Assembly (NCBI GenBank): GCA_963768765.1
Contig: CAVYJK010000027.1
Coordinates: forward strand, 1 to 64,000
Reading direction: 5' to 3'
Length of the DNA: 64,000 bases
Source: DASWLF01 sp963768765
Lineage (GTDB): Bacteria > Desulfobacterota > Desulfobaccia > Desulfobaccales > 0-14-0-80-60-11
The notes beneath the pieces were generated by a model. The model made no database searches. It saw nothing but the letters and a program-made list of their open reading frames with translations, and was not told the DNA's origin. This document shows, piece after piece, positions 45,677 through 53,969 of the stretch. The position numbers were made by a program, and so were the translations under genes. Position 1 is the stretch's first letter; each line of letters begins with the position of its first letter.

Positions 45677-48052
45677 ATGACGGTAAACGATGAAAAACCC
45701 GAGGCCCCGGTGGTGGGGGAAGAAGAAATCCGACCCTCCGCCCGGGTCTTGCCCATATTGCCGGTATCCGACCTGGTGCTGTTTCCCCGTCTCATCATGC
45801 CCCTGGCCCTTTGGGAGGAATCGGCCCAGAAGCTGGTCAACGAAGTCCTTTTGCAGGACAAGACCTTCGGGGTCCTGGCCAGCCGCCTGGATAAGCCCGA
45901 AGGCTATGGCCCGGACAATCTCTATAACGTGGGCACCGCGGCCGTCATCCTGAAGATGCGCAAATCGGAAGACGACTCCATGCGCCTGCTGGTGCAGGGC
46001 CTGTACCGCTTCCGGGTGGACAGCTGGCTGGGCTTTGAGCCCTATTTTGCCGCCCAGATAAGCCCCATCTCCGAAGAATACGAGCCGGATCTGGAAACCG
46101 AAGCCCTGGTCTCCAGCGTCAAGGGCCTCTTTTTAAAGATGCTGGAGCTTTCCCCCTATTTGCCGGCGGAGCTGGGGGCCCTGGTGCGGGAGCTCTCCGA
46201 CCCCCGGGTGCTGGCCGACGTCACCGCCGGCAGCCTCAATATCTCCAAGGCTGAAAAGCAGGAGTTGCTGGAGACCATCGACGTCAAAGAGCGCCTGCGC
46301 CAGATAATGAGCAAGGTCAACCGGGAGCTGGAGATCCTGGAGCTGGGCAAGAAGATCCAGGCCCAGGTGAAGACGGAGTTGGAAAAGGCCCAGAAAGACT
46401 TTTATCTCCGGGAGCACATCAAGGCCCTGCAAAAAGAGCTGGGGGAAGGCGACGACAAGACCCGGGAGGTGGACGAGCTCCAGTTCCGGCTGGAGGAAGC
46501 GGGTCTGCCGCCCCACGCCCTGAAGGAGGCGGAGCGGGAATTGGCCCGCCTGAAGCGCACCCCGCCTACTTCGCCGGACCACCAGGTCATCCGCAATTAC
46601 CTGGAGTGGATGATCGAGCTGCCCTGGAAGGTGGCCACCGAAGACAACCTGGACCTGGCCCAGGCCCGGACCATCCTGGACGAAGACCACTACGACCTGG
46701 AAAAGGTGAAGAAGCGCGTCCTGGAGTACCTGGCGGTGCGCAAACTCAAGCCGGATATGAAGGGGCCCATCCTGTGCTTCGTGGGGCCGCCGGGCACCGG
46801 CAAGACCTCCCTGGGCCGCTCCATCGCCCGGGCCCTGGGCCGCAAGTTCGTGCGCCTCTCCCTGGGAGGGGTGCGGGATGAGGCGGAAATCCGGGGCCAC
46901 CGCCGCACCTACGTGGGGGCGCTGCCCGGGCGCATCATCCAGAGCATCCGCCGGGCCGGCTCCCACAACCCGGTCTTCATCCTGGACGAAGTGGACAAGA
47001 TCGGGGCGGACTTCCGGGGCGACCCGTCCTCGGCCCTCCTGGAGGTGCTGGACCCGGAGCAGAACTTCTCCTTCTCCGACCATTACCTGGACGTGGGCTT
47101 CGACCTGTCCAAGGTGATGTTCATCACCACCGCCAACCTGCTGGACCCCATCCCCCCGGCTCTCCGGGACCGCATGGAGGTGCTGGAGCTGCCCGGCTAC
47201 ACCGAGGAGGAGAAGCTGGGGATCGCTTTCAGCCACCTCATTCCCCGGCAGCTGGAGGCCCACGGCTTAACCTCTGAGAACGTGGAGATCACCCCGGAGG
47301 CGGTGCGCCGGGTCATCGCCTCCTACACCCGGGAAGCGGGCCTCAGGAACCTGGAGCGGGAGATCGCGGCGCTGTGCCGGGGGGTGGCCCGGGAGGTGGT
47401 GGAAGGCAGCCGCACCGGGGTGAAGATCGATGGGGGCGACGTAGCCCAATACCTGGGGCCGCCCAGGTTTTTCCGGGAAGCGGCCCTGGACCACCCGGAG
47501 CCGGGGGTGGCCACCGGACTGGCCTGGACCGCCGCCGGCGGCGACATCCTCTTCATCGAGGTCTTGAGGATGCCGGGCAACGGCAGCTTCAAGCTCACGG
47601 GGCAGCTGGGCGACGTCATGAAGGAGTCGGCCAATGCGGCGTTGAGCTACATCCGGGCCCGGGCCCCCTTCCTGGGCATCGAAGAGGACTTCTTCGAGAA
47701 GTCCGACCTCCACATCCACGTGCCTGCGGGCGCCATCCCCAAGGACGGGCCTTCCGCGGGCCTGGCCATGCTCTGCGCCCTGGTGTCGCTGCTCTCGGGC
47801 CGCCCGGTGAAAAAGGGGCTGGCCATGACCGGAGAGATCACCCTCAGGGGCCACGTGCTGCCGGTGGGGGGCATCAAGAACAAGGTGTTGGCGGCCCACC
47901 GGGCCGGCATCAAGGAGATCATCCTGCCGGACCAGAACCGGGTGGACCTGGAAGAGATCCCGGAATCCGTGCGCCAGGAACTCACCTTCCACCCGGTGGA
48001 GAAGTTGGACCAGGCCCTGGAGATCGCCTTTCCGCCGCCGGCGGCGCGGTAG
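45677..48052 (+). CDS. lon: ATP-dependent protease Lon
   Basis: 791 aa, typical LonA length. N-terminal substrate domain (VLPILPVSDLVLFPRLIMPL), coiled region, AAA+ module with Walker A FVGPPGTGKTSLGRSIA, Walker B PVFILDEVDKIGADFRG, and the proteolytic domain with the Ser-Lys dyad: Ser near residue 692 in PKDGPSAGLAML and Lys in GGIKNKVLAAHRAGI. Degrades damaged and regulatory proteins in the cytoplasm. Downstream of hsp20. Confidence 0.97.
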   Translation: MTVNDEKPEAPVVGEEEIRPSARVLPILPVSDLVLFPRLIMPLALWEESAQKLVNEVLLQDKTFGVLASRLDKPEGYGPDNLYNVGTAAVILKMRKSEDDSMRLLVQGLYRFRVDSWLGFEPYFAAQISPISEEYEPDLETEALVSSVKGLFLKMLELSPYLPAELGALVRELSDPRVLADVTAGSLNISKAEKQELLETIDVKERLRQIMSKVNRELEILELGKKIQAQVKTELEKAQKDFYLREHIKALQKELGEGDDKTREVDELQFRLEEAGLPPHALKEAERELARLKRTPPTSPDHQVIRNYLEWMIELPWKVATEDNLDLAQARTILDEDHYDLEKVKKRVLEYLAVRKLKPDMKGPILCFVGPPGTGKTSLGRSIARALGRKFVRLSLGGVRDEAEIRGHRRTYVGALPGRIIQSIRRAGSHNPVFILDEVDKIGADFRGDPSSALLEVLDPEQNFSFSDHYLDVGFDLSKVMFITTANLLDPIPPALRDRMEVLELPGYTEEEKLGIAFSHLIPRQLEAHGLTSENVEITPEAVRRVIASYTREAGLRNLEREIAALCRGVAREVVEGSRTGVKIDGGDVAQYLGPPRFFREAALDHPEPGVATGLAWTAAGGDILFIEVLRMPGNGSFKLTGQLGDVMKESANAALSYIRARAPFLGIEEDFFEKSDLHIHVPAGAIPKDGPSAGLAMLCALVSLLSGRPVKKGLAMTGEITLRGHVLPVGGIKNKVLAAHRAGIKEIILPDQNRVDLEEIPESVRQELTFHPVEKLDQALEIAFPPPAAR

Positions 48053-48055
48053 AAA

Positions 48056-48180
48056 TTTTGGGGAGGGGCCAGGGGCTTTTTCATAAGTGGCCCCTGCCCC
48101 CTCCCCAAACCCCTCCCCCAACCCCTTAAGAGGCCAGGGAAGTCGGAGCCGCGGCTCCGACTTCCCTGGCGGGGACCATA
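48056..48180. repeat. Dispersed palindromic repeat, C-rich/G-rich type
   Basis: Begins 4 bases after the lon stop. CCCTCCCCAAACCCCTCCC arm, then a near-perfect 36-bp palindrome at about 48132-48168 (CAGGGAAGTCGGAGC and its complement around CGCG), which matches the hairpin of the copy at 16135-16170. Could also act as a lon transcription terminator or mRNA stabiliser, but no T-run follows. Confidence 0.75.
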
Positions 48181-48372
48181 TGTAGGGTGGGCACGGCCCA
48201 CCAGCGAAATATTATGTGGCAGAGCGGCCCTCCCCGGCCGCCTCTGGGTTTATCTCTGCAAAAGGTATTCTCATGGGGGTGGCGTTGGGTGCTCTTTCAC
48301 CCCAGTCAATCCTTGCGGTTTTCGGCGCTTTTTGCCATTCTTAAAAATAAGTACCCTCTGGGAGGTCAAACC

Positions 48373-48510
48373 ATGGCAGTCTTTACCTGTGAAAAATGCG
48401 GCAACAAAGTGGAGATTCGCTGCAAACCCCAAAAATGCCCCTCCTGCGGCGAGTCCGGCGTTATGTGTAAACAAGAGGCCGCGCCCGCGCCCAAGAAGGG
48501 CAAGAAGTAA
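48373..48510 (+). CDS. Small zinc-ribbon protein
   Basis: 45 aa from ATG 48373 with GGGAGG nine bases upstream. Two Cys pairs, CEKCGNKVEIRC and CPSCGE, form a rubredoxin-like or zinc-ribbon knuckle; the rest is a basic tail ending PAPKKGKK. Such mini-proteins are common in anaerobic Desulfobacterota. Metal could be Zn or Fe. An upstream extension of the frame to 48187 is not conserved-looking. Confidence 0.75.
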   Translation: MAVFTCEKCGNKVEIRCKPQKCPSCGESGVMCKQEAAPAPKKGKK

Positions 48511-48757
48511 CAGGCAGGGGTCAGGGGTCAGGGGTCAGGGGTCAGGGGTCAGGGGTTAAAGAGACGATTAATACCAAGTCGCCATCAAACAGGTGGCACA
48601 GGCGTCTCGCCTGTGCAAGCGCAGGCTAAAGCCTGCGGCTACATAAATATCTTTTTGATCGCAACTCGGTATAAACCTTGGCATCCGTCCATAACCTTTC
48701 CCCGTTCCTGACGCCCGCAGGAAAAACCAAAAACCAAAAACCAAAAACGGTCTTTAA
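48511..48757. repeat. Heptamer tandem repeats and palindromes
   Basis: 48514-48556 is a tandem heptamer GGGGTCA (about six units), followed at 48590-48645 by CACAGGCGTCTCGCCTGTG and GCAGGCTAAAGCCTGC hairpins and at 48721-48750 by a CCAAAAA heptamer (about four units) that runs right up to acpS. No gene. Confidence 0.75.
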
Positions 48758-49140
48758 GTGATTTACGGCATCGGCATTGACCTGGTGCGGGTGGCCCGCA
48801 TCGCGAGGGTCATTGGAGCGCTACGGCGACCGGTTTATGAACCGGGTCTTCACCCCGCAGGAGATCGCCCATTGCCAGGGGAAGGTCTGGACCGCCTCGG
48901 GACTGGCCCTGCGCTTCGCCGCCAAGGAGGCCTTCGCCAAGGCCCTGGGGGTGGGACTGCGGCGCGGCGGCATCCGCTGGCGGGAGGTGGAGGTGGTGCC
49001 CGACCCCCGGGGCAAGCCGGAGCTTTTCGTCAGCGGTCGGGCCGCCGAGCTTTGCGCCGCAAGCCGGCATCACCGGCATGCACCTCTCCCTCACCGACGA
49101 AGACGACCAGGCCCTGGCCGTGGTGATTTTGGAGAAGTGA
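48758..49140 (+). CDS. acpS: Holo-[acyl-carrier-protein] synthase (two frameshifts as given)
   Basis: Transfers phosphopantetheine from CoA to ACP. Starts at GTG 48758 (YGIGIDLVRVARIAR, with the metal-binding Asp), continues one base out of frame as SLERYGDRFMNRVFTPQE, then LALRFAAKEAFAKALG with the catalytic Glu-Lys region, and after a second shift as AGITGMHLSLTDEDDQ to the TGA at 49138-49140. Removing one G of GGG near 48807-48810 and one base near 49062-49066 restores a normal-length AcpS of about 126 aa. All key residues are present. No ribosome site is seen before the GTG, where a heptamer repeat ends. Essential in most bacteria, so error is likelier than decay. Confidence 0.85.
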
Positions 49141-49237
49141 ATGATTGGTGACGCGGCCCAATGGGCTTTGCTTTTTCCGTCAGCCACCGGGCAAAGGCCT
49201 GAGGCGTACCAACCGCCTGGGCCGGCGCCGATGATTT

Positions 49238-49392
49238 GTGGTGCGCAATGCGCACCCTACACCTCCCCCTCCCCTGGCGGGAGGGGGTAGGGGGGAGGGG
49301 GGCGTAGGGGCGGTTTTCGAACCGCCCCTGACGGATCGCCCCACCATCCCCCCTCACCCTGACCCTCTCCCCCCGGTTGGGGGGAGAGGGAA
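49238..49392. repeat. Palindromic repeats
   Basis: 49238-49261 is GGTGCGCAATGCGCACC plus CTACA, a relative of 135-155. 49262-49392 pairs CCTCCCCTGGCGGGAGGGGG, GGGGCGGTTTTCGAACCGCCCC and CTCTCCCCCCGGTTGGGGGG, related to the tract inside the MITE at 36796-36901. Within the 318-bp gap 49141-49458; no gene. Confidence 0.7.
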
Positions 49393-49458
49393 TGTTAATG
49401 CAGCGCCTGCCTCCATGCCGTCTTCTCACTGGACGGCAGGGACGGCTGCCTATCTATC

Positions 49459-49812
49459 ATGATCATAAAAATGGACCGCCCCCTTGATGAAAACCCCGAC
49501 CACTGTCTCATTGTTTACGGCTCCCTGGCGCCCGAGGGGAGGTACCACTTTTTGCTGGCGGACCTGGCCGGGACCTGGGAGCCCTGCGTCAGGCGCGGGC
49601 AGATGGGGGATTACCTGGGATTTAAATCATTCCGTTACGACCCCGGCGGCCCGGAGCACCGAGCCTGGCTCTTTACCTCCCAGGCCCTGCCGGAGCGATT
49701 CCCGGAATTGGACGACTTCGAAGGCGAGCCCTACTGCCGCACCGTCATCCCGGCCCGGGTGGGGCGGCGCCGGGTCCGGGCCAACATCTACGAAAGACAA
49801 GGCCTGGATTAA
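49459..49812 (+). CDS. Gamma-glutamylcyclotransferase-like (AIG2 family) protein
   Basis: 117 aa. The family's YGSL substrate-binding loop is present (LIVYGSLAPEGRYHFLLADL), followed by GTWEPCVRRGQMGDY, WLFTSQALPERFPELDDFEG (with the candidate catalytic Glu in the LDDFEGEPY stretch) and a short C-terminus. Family members cyclise gamma-glutamyl amino groups. No operon partner; flanked by repeats on both sides. Confidence 0.82.
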   Translation: MIIKMDRPLDENPDHCLIVYGSLAPEGRYHFLLADLAGTWEPCVRRGQMGDYLGFKSFRYDPGGPEHRAWLFTSQALPERFPELDDFEGEPYCRTVIPARVGRRRVRANIYERQGLD

Positions 49813-49838
49813 AAGCTATGATAACCATGACACCCCCC

Positions 49839-49912
49839 TTTGTCATTCTGAGCGCCGCGAAGAATCTCGTATTTCAGAGATTCTTCGGTCGCTTCGCTCC
49901 CTCAGAATGACA
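49839..49912. repeat. Dispersed inverted repeat
   Basis: TTGTCATTCTGAGCGCCG at the left and CTCCCTCAGAATGACAG at the right, with inner arms GAAGAATCTC and GAGATTCTTC. The clearest of three copies (others 11295-11384 and 32502-32577). Confidence 0.75.
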
Positions 49913-50069
49913 GTATGGACGAATTTTTCAGGGCTCTTTTAATTATCAGAAAAAGTTGGCGGATCACATTAGGGAGAGAAGGGGCAAATTAGTTGGCGGC
50001 AAAAATCGCTTACTTTTGCAGCCGGGTACTAACCAATAATCTGGGGCATCGAAAGAAGGGAGGAAGGCG

Positions 50070-50588
50070 ATGCAAAAGCTTCTGCTGGGGATCATGCTCA
50101 CTTTGCTGGCCCTTTGCCTGGCGGCCGCTACCCAGGCGCAGCCCCCGCCAGCCATACAGACGCAGCCACCCCCCACCACCTCCGGGGGGTCCGGGATGGC
50201 GCTGCTCAATCTGGACAATACGGTGGCGCTGCACGGCTACGACCCGGTGGCCTATTTTACCCGGAACCGACCGGTAAGGGGCAACAAGAGGATCAACGAA
50301 AGGTTGGGGGGAGCCACCTATTATTTTGCTTCCCGGGCCAGCCGGTACACTTTCCTGGAGGACGCCCCCCGGTACCAGCCCCAGGTGGGCGGCTATTGCG
50401 TCACCTCCATGGCCAGGGGGCAGCTTCAGGATATTGATCCCGAAAAATTCCTGATTTTTGAGGGAAAGCTTTATTTGTTCCGGGACGAAGAAGCCCTGGC
50501 CCGCTTCCTGAACGATCCCCGGGGGACCATCTTCGAGGCCTCGCGCAACTACTTCCGGATGGCGCAGCACCAGCGGAACTATTATTAA
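50070..50588 (+). CDS. Secreted YHS-domain protein
   Basis: 172 aa with ribosome site GGGAGGAAGG. Signal peptide LLLGIMLTLLALCLAAATQA, then a Pro/Thr-rich spacer and the YHS fold: VALHGYDPVAYFTRNRPVRG, YYFASRASRYTFLEDAPRYQ, PQVGGYCVTSMARGQL. Periplasmic YHS proteins of this kind are widespread, and their role is unclear, perhaps metal or cofactor binding. Followed after 68 bp by the AttH/CrtC-like gene on the same strand. Confidence 0.85.
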   Translation: MQKLLLGIMLTLLALCLAAATQAQPPPAIQTQPPPTTSGGSGMALLNLDNTVALHGYDPVAYFTRNRPVRGNKRINERLGGATYYFASRASRYTFLEDAPRYQPQVGGYCVTSMARGQLQDIDPEKFLIFEGKLYLFRDEEALARFLNDPRGTIFEASRNYFRMAQHQRNYY

Positions 50589-50656
50589 TTGGCGGAAAGG
50601 GATAAGGGAACAGGCCGCGAGCGGCCCCCGGCCGCCGGTTGGTCCCGGCCCCCAGG

Positions 50657-51757
50657 ATGGCAAAAATTAAGCTGCTGATAGTCGTAATGGTGATTTTCCT
50701 GCTGCCCGGGGCCGGTATGGGGGTTGAAGAGGTCTTCAAGACGCCCCGGCCCGGGCGGGAGTTTCACTTTCCCCGGGACCATGGCGCCCACCCGGAGTTC
50801 AAGACGGAATGGTGGTACTATTCCGGGCACTTGCAAGCCGCGGCCGGGGAGGCCTTTGGCTATCAACTCACCTTCTTCCGGGTGGCCCTGCGCCGGCCGG
50901 ACCCCAAGGCCCGGTCCGCCTGGTCCCTTAACACCGTCTATTTCGCCCACCTGGCCGTCTCCGACGGGGCCCGGCGCACCTTTCAGTTCCGGGAGAAGGC
51001 CGGCCGGGGAGCCCTGGGCCTGTCCGGGGCCGAGGCGGGCACCCTGAAGGTCTGGATCGATGACTGGCAGGCGGAGCTGGAGGGCGAAAAGATCCATCTC
51101 CAGGCCAAGGACGAGGGCCTGGCCCTGGATTTGGCCCTGACCCCGCGGCAGCCGCCGGTGCTCCACGGCGAAGGGGGCTTTTCCCGCAAGGCGGCCCGCG
51201 ATGAGGCGGCCAGCTACTACTACTCTCTGCCGCGCCTGGAAACCGAGGGGCGCCTGACCTTGGGGGAGCGCGTTTATTCGGTCACGGGCTTGAGCTGGAT
51301 GGATCACGAATTCTTCACCGGTACCATGGCCCCGGGCCTGGTGGGGTGGGACTGGTTCGCCCTGCAGCTGGGGGACGGCTGGGACCTGATGCTCTACCTG
51401 TTGCGCCACCGGGACGGTACCGTGGACCCGGCCTCCTCGGGCACCCTCATCGACCCCCAGGGCCAGGCCCGACATCTGGAGCTGGGGGAGTTTCAGGTGC
51501 AGGCCACCGGAGCGTGGAAGTCGCCCCACAGCGGCGCGGTCTACCCCGCGGGCTGGCAGCTGGCCATCCCTTCGGCGGGGTATCAACTTACCCTTACCCC
51601 CACCCTGGCCGACCAGGAGATCCGGGCCGGGGCTCCCAAAGTGACTTACTGGGAAGGGGAGGTCAGGGTCCAGGGGCGCCGTGACGGGGCCGCCGTCACC
51701 GGCCAGGGCTTCGTGGAACTCACCGGCTACGCCGGGGCCATGGGCTCCAGGTTTTGA
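50657..51757 (+). CDS. AttH/CrtC-like lipocalin-fold protein
   Basis: 366 aa from ATG 50657. Signal peptide IKLLIVVMVIFLLPGAGMG. Family blocks: FPRDHGAHPEFKTEWWYYSG, FGYQLTFFRVALRR, LNTVYFAHLAVSDG, YYYSLPRLETEGRLTLG, WMDHEFFTGTM, GWDWFALQLGDGWDLMLYLL. Relatives include carotenoid 1,2-hydratase and the AttH protein; members here are usually exported and of unknown function. Hydratase activity cannot be claimed. Same strand and close to the YHS gene. Confidence 0.85.
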   Translation: MAKIKLLIVVMVIFLLPGAGMGVEEVFKTPRPGREFHFPRDHGAHPEFKTEWWYYSGHLQAAAGEAFGYQLTFFRVALRRPDPKARSAWSLNTVYFAHLAVSDGARRTFQFREKAGRGALGLSGAEAGTLKVWIDDWQAELEGEKIHLQAKDEGLALDLALTPRQPPVLHGEGGFSRKAARDEAASYYYSLPRLETEGRLTLGERVYSVTGLSWMDHEFFTGTMAPGLVGWDWFALQLGDGWDLMLYLLRHRDGTVDPASSGTLIDPQGQARHLELGEFQVQATGAWKSPHSGAVYPAGWQLAIPSAGYQLTLTPTLADQEIRAGAPKVTYWEGEVRVQGRRDGAAVTGQGFVELTGYAGAMGSRF

Positions 51758-52015
51758 GGGCAGTTCTGGAAAAGTCATTTGCGGGGAGGACCGGGGAAAT
51801 GTGGCACAGGCGCCCCCGCCTGTGACCCATTGCGCTGGGCACGGCACGCCGTGCCCCTACAACTTCCTTTCCAGACCTCTTTATGGGGTTGGGGGAGGGA
51901 GCTTGAGGGTGGGATTGTAAGTGGCGGGTGCCCCTGGTCCCCTCCCTCAATAATCTTGGGCGGGGCTCAAAAAACAAGGGCGGACCATCTGGTCCGCCCC
52001 CCAGGAGAAAGGCTG
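51758..52015. repeat. Intergenic palindromic repeats
   Basis: A chain of repeats: CACAGGCGCCCCCGCCTGTG (about 51803-51824), GGGCACGGCACGCCGTGCCC (51838-51857), a G-rich/C-rich partial copy (51870-51962), and GGGCGGACCATCTGGTCCGC (51978-51999). No gene. Confidence 0.7.
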
Positions 52016-52049
52016 ATAAAAATTTGGGGAGAGGACTTAACCTCTCCCC
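52016..52049 (-). terminator. Rho-independent terminator of the GT2 gene
   Basis: On the minus strand GGGGAGAGG-TTAAGT-CCTCTCCCC (9-bp perfect stem, 52026-52049) is followed by AAATTTTTATC, 20 bases after the glycosyltransferase stop codon. Confidence 0.85.
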
Positions 52050-52068
52050 ACTTCTATATATAATCGCG

Positions 52069-53436
52069 TTACCGCGTTAGCCAGCGACCGTTGCGCACCG
52101 TGAAGAAGGCCCAGGGCTGGACCCAGTGGAGGAAGAAGAAGGCGTAGTAGGAGTACAGGATGCCGTAAATAAACTCCAGGTCCCGCTCCTGGTGGATGTA
52201 GTAGTACATCCAGATGAGGGTGAAGACGCCCAGGCCCGCAAAAAACTTCACCATGACGATGGGGTAGATGTAGAAGGACAGCAGCAGCAGCCCCAGGAAG
52301 AGGTAAGTCAGGGGAAACTCCACCTGGGTGATGAAGAAGTCGATAATGGGAAGGAGCCGGTGCCGTTCCCGGTACTTGGTAAAGATAAACTTGACCTGCA
52401 CCCAGTTTTCCCGGAAGTTGCTGCGGTCCCAGCGGAGGTACATCTTGCAAAGGCCGCGGTAGCATTCGGGGACCAGGGTGTGCACTATGGCGCTGCGCTG
52501 GTAGGCGGTGTAGTAGCCCTGGCGCAGCACGAAGTTGGTGAGGGCCCGGTCTTCGCCGATGTTGGCCGGCAGGCCCATGAAGGTCTGCTGCAGCCATTTC
52601 TTCAAGATGGGCTTCAGGGCCTTCTTGCGGTAAGCCGACAGGGCCCCGGGGGTGCAGGTGACGCAGCCGTACATGCTTTGCGAGGCCCGCAGGAAATCGA
52701 AGGCCAGGACGAAGCGCACCGCCAGCATCCGGGCCAGGAGGCTGCGGGCCCGGTTGTATACCTTGACGTTGCCGGCCACCGCCCCGATTTTGGGGTCCTG
52801 CAGCATGGGAGCGATGACCTGTTTGATGGTGTCCGGGGCCACCACGCTGTCGGAGTCGATGGTGACGAAAAACTCGCCCCGCCCCTGGGTGAAGCCGGCG
52901 TAGAGCCCCGCCTTTTTGCCCCGGTTCCGGGGAAAGCGGATGGCCTTGATGAGGTGCGGGTAGCGCCGGGCCGCCCGTTCCATATAAGTCCAGGTGTCGT
53001 CCTTGGAGCCGTCGTCGATGCAGATGATTTCCAGCCGGTCGGCCGGGTAGTCGGAGGCCACGGCGGCGTAGATGGCATTCTCCACCATGGCGCCTTCGTT
53101 ATAGGCCGGGATGATTATGGTCACCCGAGGCAGGGCTCCGGCGGGCAAGGGATAAGATTTATACCGGCACCAGAGCACGGTGCGCACCACCTGGAAGGCC
53201 AGGTAGGCCAGGGTGAAGCCGGCCCCCAGGGCCATGAAGGGGGAGGCGAAGCTCTGGCGGCTCATCAGTTTCAGGTAGCCGTCGAAGGACCCGAACTTGA
53301 CGGAGGCGACGAAACAGACCAGTAAAATTGACGGGACCAGGATCTTCAGTACCTGATCCAATAATTGTATCCGTTTTTCCTCTTTGGAGCGCCACTTTCC
53401 CCGGGCTAAGGGGAGGGCAGAGGTGCTGATTCGCAT
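52069..53436 (-). CDS. Processive family 2 glycosyltransferase (NodC/HasA/PgaC-like)
   Basis: 455 aa membrane enzyme that would polymerise and export a polysaccharide. N-terminal membrane segments, catalytic loop IIIPAYNEGAMVENAI, IICIDDGSKDDTW, FVTIDSDSVVAPDTI (DxD), IGEDRALTNFVLRQGY (catalytic ED), and YLRWDRSNFRENW (R-W of the QxxRW motif, with Leu-Tyr in place of Gln), then three or more C-terminal membrane segments. Closest in layout to chitin, hyaluronan and poly-N-acetylglucosamine synthases. No partner genes adjacent, so it may act alone. Product unknown. Confidence 0.9.
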   Translation of the reverse strand: MRISTSALPLARGKWRSKEEKRIQLLDQVLKILVPSILLVCFVASVKFGSFDGYLKLMSRQSFASPFMALGAGFTLAYLAFQVVRTVLWCRYKSYPLPAGALPRVTIIIPAYNEGAMVENAIYAAVASDYPADRLEIICIDDGSKDDTWTYMERAARRYPHLIKAIRFPRNRGKKAGLYAGFTQGRGEFFVTIDSDSVVAPDTIKQVIAPMLQDPKIGAVAGNVKVYNRARSLLARMLAVRFVLAFDFLRASQSMYGCVTCTPGALSAYRKKALKPILKKWLQQTFMGLPANIGEDRALTNFVLRQGYYTAYQRSAIVHTLVPECYRGLCKMYLRWDRSNFRENWVQVKFIFTKYRERHRLLPIIDFFITQVEFPLTYLFLGLLLLSFYIYPIVMVKFFAGLGVFTLIWMYYYIHQERDLEFIYGILYSYYAFFFLHWVQPWAFFTVRNGRWLTR

Positions 53437-53941
53437 ATGGTTTAGATTCCTCGTTTCCGGGTGACGAATTTAGCCAGTCAAGGTATATGCAAGGGACTTG
53501 CCAAAAAAGGCCGGAAAAACTCATATTTATCCCATTGATATTGCAGCCTAATTAAGCTCGCCAAATTTGCTTGCCATCCTGCTGGAAGAAAATTTCTCGA
53601 CTTGAGAGAATGGCTGTTAACCTTGATAATATTTTATCAATTTGAGAAAATAGCTGAAACCGGACAGGTGGGGACCAGGGCTCCGGCACCCGGAAAGGTT
53701 AAAACCATTGGGGAAAAACCTTAGTTATTACGCCTAGTTGTCCTTAAAAAGGGGGGTGGAGCTTTTTTGGGGGCGGACCTAGGGGTCCGCCCTAAATTCA
53801 GGGCGCACAGGCGGGTGGGTCCCCACCGGCCGGACGTTTTTCTCCCCTCTAGGGGCGTAACTTGTTATCAGGCGCGGGGGGAGGAGAAGGGAGTCTGCGG
53901 GAAGGGGCTGGTAAAATAATTTTGCTTTCCGGAGGGGAGAC
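53437..53941. other. Intergenic region
   Basis: No gene. 53590-53660 is AT-rich with repeated TTGAGAAAAT-type words (CTTGAGAGAAT, TTTGAGAAAAT), a possible control site for the divergent genes. 53770-53792 is GGGCGGACCTAGGGGTCCGC, a repeat related to 14252 and 51978. Confidence 0.5.
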
Positions 53942-53942
53942 C

Positions 53943-53969
53943 ATGGTTCACTTCTCAAACGTCTTATGA
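53943..53969 (+). CDS. Possible leader peptide (MVHFSNVL)
   Basis: Eight codons starting at ATG 53943 behind a strong GGAGGGG site (53931-53938); its TGA overlaps the ATG at 53966 (ATGA). The large gene's own ATG at 53966 has no ribosome site, so translation may be coupled through this leader, or the leader may be incidental and the gene starts at ATG 54056. Confidence 0.35.
   Translation: MVHFSNVL

Noticed and set aside
48514..48556. Tandem GGGGTCA tract considered as a CRISPR-like or telomere-like array.
   Set aside because: Units are 7 bases without spacers and no cas genes are near; it is a simple sequence repeat.
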